Shown one piece after another: positions 34,776-44,960 of a DNA stretch of 64,000 nt (the first letter of the stretch is position 1; every line of letters starts with the position of its first letter). Source of the DNA: Alisma plantago-aquatica (Eukaryota; Streptophyta; Magnoliopsida; Alismatales; Alismataceae). Under the pieces are notes generated by a model. That model had not been told where the DNA came from and searched no databases. It worked only from the letters and a program-made list of their open reading frames with translations. The position numbers were made by a program, and so were the translations under genes. The DNA is taken from assembly GCA_963693085.1 (NCBI GenBank), contig OY856412.1, forward strand, positions 1,409,775,194 to 1,409,839,193, in the 5' to 3' direction.

Positions 34776-35600
34776 AGGAAAAACTTAATGGGAACAACTT
34801 CTACGACGGGTTCATGAAATTGAGAATCATTATCACGTAGGAGCGCAAAATCTATTTCCTAGAGATGCCAAAACCAGGGGAACCACCTCAAAATGCACTT
34901 AGGGCTGACAAGGATGCTTACAAGAAGCATATTGAAGATCTTGTGGATGTCAAGTGTTTGATTCTATGATCCATGAACTATGAGATGTATAAGAAGAATG
35001 AGAATATGGATGTGATTAATATGGTCACACATTTCAAGAACATGTTCCAAGATAAGGCAAGACAAGAGAGATATGATGTCTCTAAGGCACTGTTCAAATG
35101 TAACATGGTAGAAGGAGATCCAGTAGGCACTCATGTGCTCAAGATAATTGGGTATGTGAAGAACGTGGCTAGATTGGGATTCCCATTGGGTCTAGAGTTG
35201 TCTAGTAATGCAATTCTACAATCTCTTTCAGAGTGAAATAATCAGTTTTTCATGAACTACAATATGAATGACTTTCACAAGATATTGACAGAGTTGTTGG
35301 GGAAAATAGTCGAGGGACAGATGAAGCAAGACAAGCCCAAGTCTATAATGGTGATCAACAAGACAAAGGGTAAGTCTAAAGGCAAAGGAAAAGGCAAAGA
35401 TAAGAAAGGTTCTTAAGGTATCCAGAAGCCCAAATATTTAGATCTCAAAGCAAATGGAGGAGTAAATAAAAGAGGCAAATGTCACCATTGTCAACGGCTT
35501 GGACATTGGAAAATAAATTCCCCACTTTGGTTAGAGGAACTGAAGAAGAAGAATGAAGGAACTGAGTCCTCTACTTCAAGTATAAATGTTATAAGATAAA
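34776..35600 (+). pseudogene. gag: copia gag of element D (broken)
   Basis: Translation shows the copia gag pattern: a KLNGNNFYDGF start near 34780, EMPKPGEPP, then an open 87-codon stretch (34973-35236, MNYEMYKKN through ALFKCNM). A basic K/G-rich stretch and a zinc knuckle at about 35480-35521 follow. The knuckle reads CHHCQRLGHWKINS, so its last cysteine is lost. In-frame stops lie near 34841, 34967, 35234 and 35414. Confidence 0.8.
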
Positions 35601-38140
35601 TTTGATTGATTCTTCATTTGGTATGTGATACCTATTAGAGATCTGATATACTTGATGTGTAGGATCTGACAAGAAGTAAAAGCCTTCATAGAAGGGCAAA
35701 GATAGACAAGGTGGAGCAAGAGTTGCAGAAGCATTAGTCTACATTTAAATTTATCTCATCCCAATGGGAATGTAGTATAGTAATTAGAACTGGTACTTCA
35801 TTATGCCAATAAATAGAAAGATTCACTTTATTGTATGAAAAAATTTATGCATAAAAAAAGTGCAAAATTAATGTTTCTATTTCAAAAGATATGATCTTGC
35901 ATGGCAATGCCCAAATATCTAATGATCTTTGATTTGAAAGAATCTTGCATTTTTCAAAGTGAATACCAAAAGATTGTAATTGATAAACTCAAGACTATCA
36001 TTAGAAATAGTCATCTTGGGTGTATATATAAGAAATGAATATCTAGAATACATATTGATGTTAATCTAGACACCCTTGGCTATTGAACCTGAGGAAATAT
36101 GCAATTCTTTCTTATACATAACATCATTCACTAGATGTAGTGGGAGGATGAGCCCTCCATCATACCTCATACATATGTTGCATGAAGATCTCATGGAATG
36201 AATGCTATTGATAATTGGTTATACTTCATTACTATAATTGGTATTATGGTGAAATGTACTCAGTAAAATAGAAACATAAATCTCTTGAAGTGTTCAAGGA
36301 GATTATAAATGAAGTATAACTCAGATGAAAGTATTAATATAATTTGATGAGATCAAATGTTGAAATACTTTACATAAACATCTTCAGAACCTTCACAAAA
36401 GAATTGTGATAATGTATCACAAGTCAAATCCATCTGAGCATGATGATGTGTCAGAATGAAGGAAATATACCATGACATAATTATCAATTAGTCTAATCAT
36501 CTAATATCCTCATAAATATAAAGCTATCACTAAATTTTGTGTTGTCTGATTGGTTTATAAGACATCATTAATGATATGATTTGGGAATGTCCCAAATATG
36601 TCTAAAGGACTGAAACCTACATTGAGAAAGTAATTTCTTGGAAAGGTTTATCCACAAACTATAATCGTTGAATGTTACTACTAATCCCAATCCAATAAGA
36701 AAAATTGTTTTGTTGGTAGGATAACTGAGTTCCTAAAGAATCAGTGGGAGTAAAAGTAGAACTCAAAATGTTTGAGATCATCAAAGAGGTACAATGAGAA
36801 CTAAGAGAATCACAAGTATTTTATGGAATCTCAAGCTCATAATGTGACACAGAACAAAATATCTCTAGTAGAATACATCAAAGATTGGAGGATTATGAAT
36901 CCAATGATTTAGATAGATTGGTGATAATAGGATGAACCAAACAATCAACTAGAAGCTATAGAATACCATAATCATAGTAATGTCTCAAGGCCATTACGGG
37001 ATCCATGTAAACTAATAAGGTATAACCTTGATATTACTACCTAAGGGGTAAAACCCAAAAGGTGAAGATAGGGTCTTGTGGAAAAGACCTACATGGATAA
37101 CACAAAAGGACGAATTGGTTGGAAACTTTTTCAAATCAGATTAAGTTGTTCAACATGATAGAAATTCCTTTACCAATTGTTATGCTTGTTATTACAGTTA
37201 AAATAGACTAAGAGATTTAGCATATGAAGATAAAAACTAATTCCTTAAGGGAATACATTAGAGGATGTGTACGTGACACAACCTAAAAGGTTTTTTTACA
37301 ACTTCAAGAATGCAATTAAAATCTATAAATTACACAGTTCAATCTGGGATTGAAACAAGCATCTCATAGGAGTGATCTTTTGACTTGAGAAGATAGTCAA
37401 AGAGTTTGACTTGAATCAAGATAAAGTATGAAATCTATGATTTCAAAAGATTTAGTAGGATCATATATGAATTTTCCACATATGATGAGGAATAACATAT
37501 CAATATTGTGGATATTGAGATCTAGCATGAAAACCCCTTCAATAATGAAGGATTGAGTGAAGCATGTTATAAGATAAGGACCAAGATCTATAAAGATAGT
37601 TCTTGAATGTTTCACAATGGAAGTTTGAGCACATACAATAGCAATGTGTTGAAACACTTCAACATTAAAGGATTCAATGAGACAGAATCTAGATTAATCT
37701 CTCATGATCTGAGGTTCCAATTCTTGTAAAGAATGGAAATGCCATGAATAAGATGTGATAGGTTGTAACAATGGATCTACCATGAATTCTATAAGTGTAC
37801 TTATCCCATATAATATTGTATGTATTTGACATGACATAATCTTATTGATATTAAATTCCAATAAGGGATATTGGAAAGTCATTAAAGATATCCATTAGTA
37901 CTTGAGAAGTACCTAAGGATAGATTTCTAGTAATTAAAAGATAGTAATAAAGAAAGAGTTGGAAGTAAAGAGTTACATTGATGCAAGTTTCCATAATGAA
38001 AAAGGTGTTCACAAATTAAAATATATGTTTGATTTAAAAGGAGAAATGTTATTAGTCGAAAGGGTTCCAAACTAATAGCCATTAATTCTATTCTACAATA
38101 GAAGCCCAGTATACTTGTGTTACGAATACAAAGTGATACT
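35601..38140 (+). pseudogene. pol: copia pol remnant of D, left part
   Basis: Very decayed. Near 37335-37365 one frame gives NLGLKQASH, matching the copia reverse transcriptase GLKQAS motif. About 110 bases further, an acidic YDEE is a plausible remnant of the YVDD box region. Integrase and protease cannot be read. It is cut at 38140 by E and continues at 50286. Confidence 0.6.
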
Positions 38141-38145
38141 ATATG
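38141..38145. repeat. target-site duplication of E, left copy (ATATG)
   Basis: ATATG precedes the LTR start and recurs at 50281-50285 directly after the LTR end. It is a perfect 5-base duplication that fixes the insertion of E in D's pol. Confidence 0.95.
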
Positions 38146-39031
38146 TGTAACATCCCTGACCTGGGTTATGAATTAACCCTAGAGGTTTTTCCTAATAAGG
38201 TTGAGTATATTCTTAATCTTACCTTGGGAAAATTAATTAGGGCTCATGAGAAACTTATGTTTCAATTTTGGTCATGTTTGAACAATGTTGAATCAATGTT
38301 TTGTTTGTTTTGGACTAAAGTGCAAATTACCCAAGTTGAGGGGTTTAATTGCAAATGTTGCATGATAAGATGTTCCTCTGATGTTGAGATATCATAAGAA
38401 TGAATATGATGTAGTGCTATGGTTTCCACAAGCTTGGACACCAAGATTAAGCTTGTAAAGCAATCCTTGTGCATTAAAACCTAGTTTTGGAGTAAAGTGC
38501 AATTTACCCCAAATCCAGGGTTCAATATCCAAATTACCACTTCAATAAGGTCCCTAATGTTTCTTGGAATCATGTAGAGAAAAGAAAATGAGAGGGGCAT
38601 CTCATTTGAATTAAGTTGGAGGAGAGAGAATCTTGATATTAAAATAATCAAGATTTAATCCTAATTGAAACCCTAATTCAATTTAGGAAAAAAAAATGAA
38701 TGTATTAATTGAAGGGCCTTCAACCAAAATGTTATTGGTTGATTTTGAATAAGTATGGACGTTCTTTTGCCAAGATAAGGAACGAAAATATCTCAAGTAG
38801 GTGAAATTCCACTCACCTTATTATAAAGAAAAGTAATTTTCACTCACATATGGGATATTAATATAATATGATTCAGGTGCTTAATTTGCTTTTCTTTAAA
38901 TTGAGGATAATGAAGGAGAATTAAAAGAAAAGTAAGGTGCCTCGTATTCATGGAATTGAGGGGGAAGAGGCGGCCATAATTTTTGGATTAATTGGATTTT
39001 TATAAGGCATTTTCTCTTTCATCAATTTCCT

Positions 39032-39039
39032 TATAAAAG
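39032..39039 (+). promoter_or_regulatory. possible TATA box of E LTR
   Basis: TATAAAAG, about 890 bases into the LTR, is followed by a CT-rich leader-like stretch. The matching site in the 3' LTR is near 45846 (TATAAAAA). An alternative AT-rich site is near 41893. If the first is used, the palindromes lie in the transcript, unlike in A and B. Confidence 0.35.
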
Positions 39040-39540
39040 TGCCTTTTCCAAATGAATTGAAAGGCTTTTTCGGCCCTTTCTTCTTCCTTTGCTTTGGATG
39101 AGCTCAAGGGGACTTAGGAGCAACAGGAGAACGAGCACCAACCTGTTGGTAAGCTTCTTGACCCTCGTTCTGCATGATTTCATGGTGGAAATCGAAAATA
39201 AATTATGGATTCCTTCTTATTTCGATCTCCTCTTCAACCCTAGCCAACTTTTGCAATCAAAAGCTTGAGGATGAGCCCATGGGGAGTTGCAAGAGCTTCA
39301 TCCACCATTAATGGCGTGAGCTTGGAGCTTTGGAGCTCAATTGGAGGCGGGTTTTATAACTTAAACCCTAAAACATTGCTATTGCATCAATTCTCTATGC
39401 TTTGTTGATTGATTTCTTCAATTTTATACACTTTGGTTTCTTTGCTGCAAATTCCATCAAGAACGGTTGCTGTTCTTGGGTGCACGAAGGAAGATGATTA
39501 TGAAATCATCATAATCAAGCACCTCACCAAATATATTGGG

Positions 39541-40715
39541 AGCAAACGATCTCAAAGGTTGGGACCAAACGGGTTCACCAAAACCGTTTGGTGACCAAAC
39601 GGGTTGCAAACCGTTTGGTGGAAAACGGGTTCAAACCCGTTTGAAGGAGTTGACCAAGCGTTGACCGTTTGGGAATCTCGTTCCTAATTATGTAGTATAA
39701 TGACCCTCCAAATTTGAGGGGTCAACTCCAAAGGAATCATAGGTTGAAGGTCAATCAATTAGACAAATCGAATTGAATTAAGTGCTGATGTTCAACCTGA
39801 ATAACTTGACCTGTTTGGGAAAACGGGTTCAAGACCGTTTGCGATAGTTGACCAAGCGTTCACCGTTTGGAATTCCTGTTCATAATTATGTTGGTTAATG
39901 ACCCTCAAAATTTGAGGGGTTAACTCTAAATGAATCGTGAGTTGAAGCCTAATCAATTAGGGAAACCTAATTGGATTATGTGCTGATTTTTCAATCTGAT
40001 TAATTGAACTTTTTGGGAAAACGGGTTCAAGACCGTTTGCGTGCGTTGACCAAGCATTGAAAGTTTGGGATTACTGATCCCTATTAAGTTGTCTAATGAC
40101 CCTACACATTTTATGGGTTAACTCCCAAGGAATCGTGAGTTGAAGGCTAATAAATTAGGAAAACCCTAATTGAAAACAGTGCTGAAATTCCAATGAGTTA
40201 AGTTGAGATTTTGGGTTGATTAGCCCAAATGGGTTCAAACCCGTTTGGGGATCACCCAAACGGTTTCAAACCCGTTTGGGGGTCACCCCAAGACCGTTTG
40301 GAGGTCTGGGGTCAAGTATAGTTGACCAATTAAAGGTCTAAAGGTACTAATCATATTGCAATGAAGTGCTGATTTGTTGATCAACTCGATAGACCAATCC
40401 TTGATGATTTTTCACTAGAATCCAAACGATGGATGGGCCAAACGGTCTCAAGACCGTTTGGAGCTCATCCAAACGGTCTCAAGACCGTTTGGTGGTCACC
40501 CAAGACCGTTTGGAGGTCTAGGGTTGAGTATGGTTAGGTGTTTGAAGGCCTAAAGGTACCACGTTGATCTGCAATAAATTGCTGAATTGGTAAGCACTTC
40601 AATGATCCAAACCCTACTTGGATGGCTTGGTTTTGAGTGATTTGATGGTCAAACGGTCTCAAGACCGTTTGGAGGTCATCCAAACGACCTAAAGACCGTT
40701 TGGGGTCAGGTCATG
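39541..40715. repeat. palindrome-bearing 198-base repeats (E 5' LTR)
   Basis: TTGACCAAGCG-type starts at 39651, 39849 and 40047 give a 198-base period. Each unit contains ACGGGTTCAAGACCGTTTG or a relative. Two further diverged units with AAACGGTCTCAAGACCGTTT follow near 40440-40710. The 3' LTR copy is at about 46350-47520. Confidence 0.85.
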
Positions 40716-41350
40716 CCCAATTTGGATGATGTTTCAATGGTTTCAAAGTAACTAGTCTTACATTGATTAGTGTTGTTGAATCATCGATTCCAAACCCTAT
40801 TTCAATTGAATCAAACCGTAATTGATGACCAAGTGAGGGTCAATTGAGGGTCAAATCAGTTGAAGTTTGACCTACTAAACTCAATTGAAGTATGAGTATA
40901 GGTCCAATTGATGATTGGTTCCATGAATTCAATGATTGAAGGAATCAACATTGAAACCCCTAATTCAATTGGATACCTTATGTAATGGAGGTCCAATGTG
41001 ATTGAATCTTTGATAATTAAGATGATGAATGTTCTATTGATCCAATGATGATTAGTAATAATAATAAATGAAGGTACAAAGGTTGAAACCCTAATAGTAC
41101 CTAAGTGATTAGTGCCAATTAAGGGATGAACCCTAATTGCTTATAAGAGCAATGACTTGGTACACTATGTTAATCATAGTTGTATGTACATGATTGAGGG
41201 TTGATGTAACCTAATCAAGTTAAGAAGATGATAGCATGAAGTTCATACATGAATATGATTCATGAAGTGATTAAGGGTATGATCCTTAAGTAAAGAAATC
41301 ATGAAACCCTAAACATGAACATAAACCCTAATCGACAGGGTTATTGAGTT

Positions 41351-41491
41351 GAAACCCTAGTTGAGGGTGTATCCTTGTGAACCCTGGTTAAGGGTGTATC
41401 CTTATGAAAACCCTGGTTAAGGGTGTATCCTTATGAAACCCTAGTTGAGGGTGTATCATTGTGAAACCCTAGTTGAGGGTGTATCATTGTG
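41351..41491. repeat. 28-bp AAACCCTAGTTGAGGGTGTA array (E 5' LTR)
   Basis: Five head-to-tail copies of a unit containing AACCCTAG or AACCCTGG and AAGGGTGTATCC lie here. The 3' LTR has the same five at about 48150-48293. Each unit contains a near-inverted AACCCT/AGGGT pair. Confidence 0.85.
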
Positions 41492-41949
41492 ATTGTTTAT
41501 AGGCAACTTTATATTAAAGCCATGCCTTAAACTAAGATAAGTCCATATCATGTGAGATAGTTGGACAATTCTACTGTGTGGCCTATGCATTATATGCTAA
41601 GGGTGAGTATTTTGTGATGGAATGTATTAAGAGGGGAAATACCTTAATACAAGATAAATTCGGTTAACTCAAGAGGGTCTGAATTAATGAGAAATGGGGA
41701 ACCCTAACCCTAATTTGGGGAAAAGGGAATGATAAGCCTTGTTTGATAGTGAACCCTAATTCCTGGTTAAGGAATGATGGTGTTACTATTGTATCACATG
41801 ATGTGATGAATATCTTGTATGACTGTTATCATGCCTAATAACCATGCAGGTATGATGAGATGATGAATATAGCCAAGTTTGGGCTGTGACATTTATATAA
41901 TAAATGTTGATTGGCTTTTTGTGAGTTGATGTTGTTGTTGCTTAATAAA

Positions 41950-42620
41950 AGTAACAATGTGTACGGGCCTTATGAACCATGTGAATAAGTTGTTGCCTAG
42001 TGAGAGGTGACAAGATGTGAATGGCCTTATGAACCATGTGAATAAGTTGTTGCCTAGTGAGAGGTGACAAGATGTGAATGGCCTTATGAACCATGTGAAT
42101 AAGTTGTTGCCTAGTGAGAGGTGACAAGATGTGAATGGCCTTGTGAGCCATGTGAATAAGTTGTTGCCTAGTGAGTGGTGACAAGATGTGAATGGCCTTG
42201 TGAGCCATGTGAATAAGTTGTTGCCTAGTGAGAGGTGACAAGATGTGAATGGCCTTATGAACCATGTGAATAAGTTGTTGCCTAGTGAGAGGTGACAAGA
42301 TGTGAATGGCCTTGTGGGCCATGTGAATAAGTTGTTGCCTAGTGAGAGGTGACAAGATGTGAATGGCCTTATGAACCATGTGAATAAGTTGTTGCCTAGT
42401 GAGAGGTGACAAGATGTGAATGGCCTTGTGGGCCATGTGAATAAGTTGTTGCCTAGTGAGAGGTGACAAGATGTGAATGGCCTTATGAACCATGTGAATA
42501 AGTTTTTTCCTAGTGAGAGGTGACAAGATGTGAATGGCCTTGTGAGCCATGTGAATAAGTTGTTGCCCAGTGAGAGGTGACAAGATATGAATGGCCTTGT
42601 GAGCCATGTGTGATGCTTGG
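41950..42620. repeat. 57-bp tandem array, about 12 copies (E 5' LTR)
   Basis: The unit begins GTGAATAAGTTGTTGCCTAG and includes GAGGTGACAAGATGTGAATG. The period is exactly 57 bases, so minus-strand frames stay open as 19-residue repeats. Units alternate between TTATGAACC and TTGTGAGCC/TTGTGGGCC versions, hinting at a two-unit higher order. The 3' LTR counterpart is at about 48750-49465. Confidence 0.95.
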
Positions 42621-43447
42621 GCAACAAGTATCATGTTTCTTTGTAGCATTTGTGTTAATAAGTTATGCTAGAGAACTTGGCTGATGTTACATTTCTGTTA
42701 TATATCTATAGTTCATTGGTGATTATTCATATCTGTTGTATTCATTACAAGTAGATGGATGAACTATGAGTCTACCATGGGTAGATGCAATGCTCTTATT
42801 GAAAATGGAGATTTTCTTATTCTGTTCTATGAAGAATAATTCTGCCTAATAATGTAAAAGTAACCCCTGCTCAGTTTAATTTCATAATCTTCTATAATAA
42901 TGTTTCTGGTGGAGAGTTATATCTCTCGCTGGGGCAATTTACAATTGTCTCACCCCCGTGGGAAACATTTTTAGGTATGCATGAAAGGCAAAGCAGAAAC
43001 CCTAGAACAGGGAAAGAGCAGCAGCAACATCAACAGCAGGGACAGCAATAAGATCTCAGGTGGAGATATTGTCTGTCTAGTCATATAGATAGTAGTCCTA
43101 TGTGTCGTCTCTGTACTCTCAGGTCCTCGGAGTTTTTAGTCAGTGTTTTTGATATATCAGTCTGAGGTTTTGGCTTGATGCCCCGAGATTTGTATGCTAC
43201 CTGCATATATGTTTATAAGGCAGCTGATGATGTAGTCTCTGGAAAGAGATGGTACATGATATGTACATTTGAAACAGAATGTATATGATATACAATGGCA
43301 TTTGTTGGAAACGATTTCCTATGTGTGTATCTCTTTGCAAAAAGTTTTAATTTTTAGTGATTTTTGCTAATCCGCTGCTTGATGAACATTTCCGCATTGG
43401 TTAATCTTGTTTTTACGAGTTGTATGCCAAAATTAAGTGGTATCATA

Positions 43448-43465
43448 GCTCTAGGTTCGCTGAGT
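43448..43465 (+). other. primer-binding site of E, tRNA-iMet type
   Basis: TGGTATCATAGCTCTAGG begins six bases after the LTR end. The first 12 bases match TGGTATCAGAGC with one change, as is usual for chromoviruses. Confidence 0.75.
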
Positions 43466-44960
43466 CTACAGAGACATAGGACTAAGGTTGTAGAGTCTGT
43501 TCTAAGTGTCTTCCAGTTTATCTGATAGTATCTTCTGCTCACATAGGAGAAGAAGAACTTGAAAATGACTGGAGAGCACGAGGAACACATTGCTAAGGGC
43601 AATGTTGTTGCACCAGGAGAGGGTGCATGGGACCAGGCAAGAGAGAGATATAAAAATGATGCCTAAAGAAAATCTAGAGATGGAAAAATCCTGTGTGTAT
43701 AATAATATGAAAAGTGAGGAATATGATAGTAAGTAAAGTGCATACTACCTAATCTCAATACTTATATACCCTGGCCAGGTATATGATTATTGAAGATAAG
43801 GCAAGTATGAAACTCTTAGATTGTTATCTTTTTTATTACTCTGATCAAGTAGTCATTCTGAAACAATCTAGAGAGTATAATGCAACTTAAAGGGAAAAGA
43901 TGTGTGACATTCCCAATTAATAGGGGAAAGATGTGTGACATCCCCAACTTAAAGGGAAAAGCTGTGTGACATTCCCAATTAATAGGGGAAAGTTGTGTGA
44001 CATCCCCAACTTAAAGGGAAAAGTTGTGTGACATTCCCAATTAATAGGGGAAAGCTGTGTGACATCCCCAACTTAAAGGGAAAAGCTGTGTGAACATTCC
44101 CAATTAATAGGGAAAAACTGTGTGACATCCCCAACTTAAAGGGAAAAGCTGTGTGACATTCCCAATTAATAGGGGAAAGGTGTATGACATCCCCAACTTA
44201 AAGGGAAAAGCTGTGTGAACATTCCCAATTAATAGGGGAAAGCTGTGTGACATCCCCAACTTAAAGGGAAAAGCTGTGTGAACATTCCCAATTAATAGGG
44301 GAAAGCCGTGTGACATCCCCAACTTAAAAGGAAAAGTTGTGTGACATTCCCAATCAATAGGGGAAAGCTGTGTGACATCCCCAACTTAAAGGGAAAAGCT
44401 GTGTGAACATTCCCAATTAATAGGGGAAAGTTGTGTGACATCCCCAACTTAAAGGGAAAAGCTATGTGAACATTCCCAATTAATAGGGGAAAGCTGTGTG
44501 ACATCCCCAACTCAAAGGGAAAAGCTATGTGACATTCCCAACTAATAGGGGAAAGCTGTGTGACATCCCCAACTCAAAAAGGAAAAGCTATATGAACATT
44601 CCTAATTACATAGAGTTTGCTAAGTGAACTTTATAAATAAAGGATTGCTGAATGAATTATCTCTGTTAGATATATATGTTTTCCTTTTGATAAATATTCC
44701 TTGGTGATGATAGAAGTATGCTCTTTTATGGTTGTTCCTTTCAATGATATGAACATCATATGTTAGGGGTTTATGCTTTGCATAAACATAAACATTGAAA
44801 AGGTTGGATTAATGAAAGGAACTTTGTGTGGATTATAGGTCCATGGTATCTCCATAATATTAAAATAATATGTGGAGACTTGAGGGCATGATTAATGAAC
44901 AATCTGTCTCTCCTTTCCCTGGGATTTCGAGGACGAAATCCTTGTTAGGGGTTTATAATT
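43466..44960 (+). other. interior of E: gag-like stub and 62-bp array
   Basis: An ATG at 43565 opens a short frame (MTGEHEEHIAKGNVV...) that stops after about 33 codons; it could be a gag start but has no recognisable domain. From 43885 to 44600 a tandem array fills the space. After it comes AT-rich DNA and the chromovirus-type end CGAGGACGAAATCC before the 3' LTR. No protease, RT or integrase motif is present in any frame. Confidence 0.75.
43885..44600. repeat. 62-63-bp tandem array in E interior, about 11 copies
   Basis: Each unit contains AAAGGGAAAAGCTGTGTGAC, ATTCCCAATTAATAGGGG and ACATCCCCAACTT. The unit is itself a diverged pair of about 31 bases (GGGAAAAGCTGTGTGACAT and GGGGAAAGCTGTGTGACAT). 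Versions with GTGAACATT are one base longer. GGGA/TCCC pairs make each half-unit partly self-complementary. Confidence 0.92.

Larger units (their letters stand above)
38146..43441 (+). repeat. 5' LTR of E
   Basis: Exceptionally long. In order: AT-rich start, a possible TATA box (39032), GGTC/GACC palindromes embedded in 198-base repeats (39541-40715), telobox-like AAACCCTAA sites, a 28-bp array (41351-41491), a 57-bp array (41950-42620) and a T-rich end. It carries no gene; minus-strand open frames come from the 57-bp array. Confidence 0.93.

Noticed and set aside
41893..42649. Two long minus-strand frames of 244 and 235 codons made of 19-residue repeats
   Set aside because: They arise because the 57-bp LTR array is a multiple of three. 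There is no domain, no promoter on that strand, and the copy in the other LTR breaks between frames.
44104..44510. Minus-strand frames with repeated FPLLIGN/FPFKLGMS
   Set aside because: Translation of the 62-63-base tandem array; units of 62 bases break the frame, so it is not a maintained protein.
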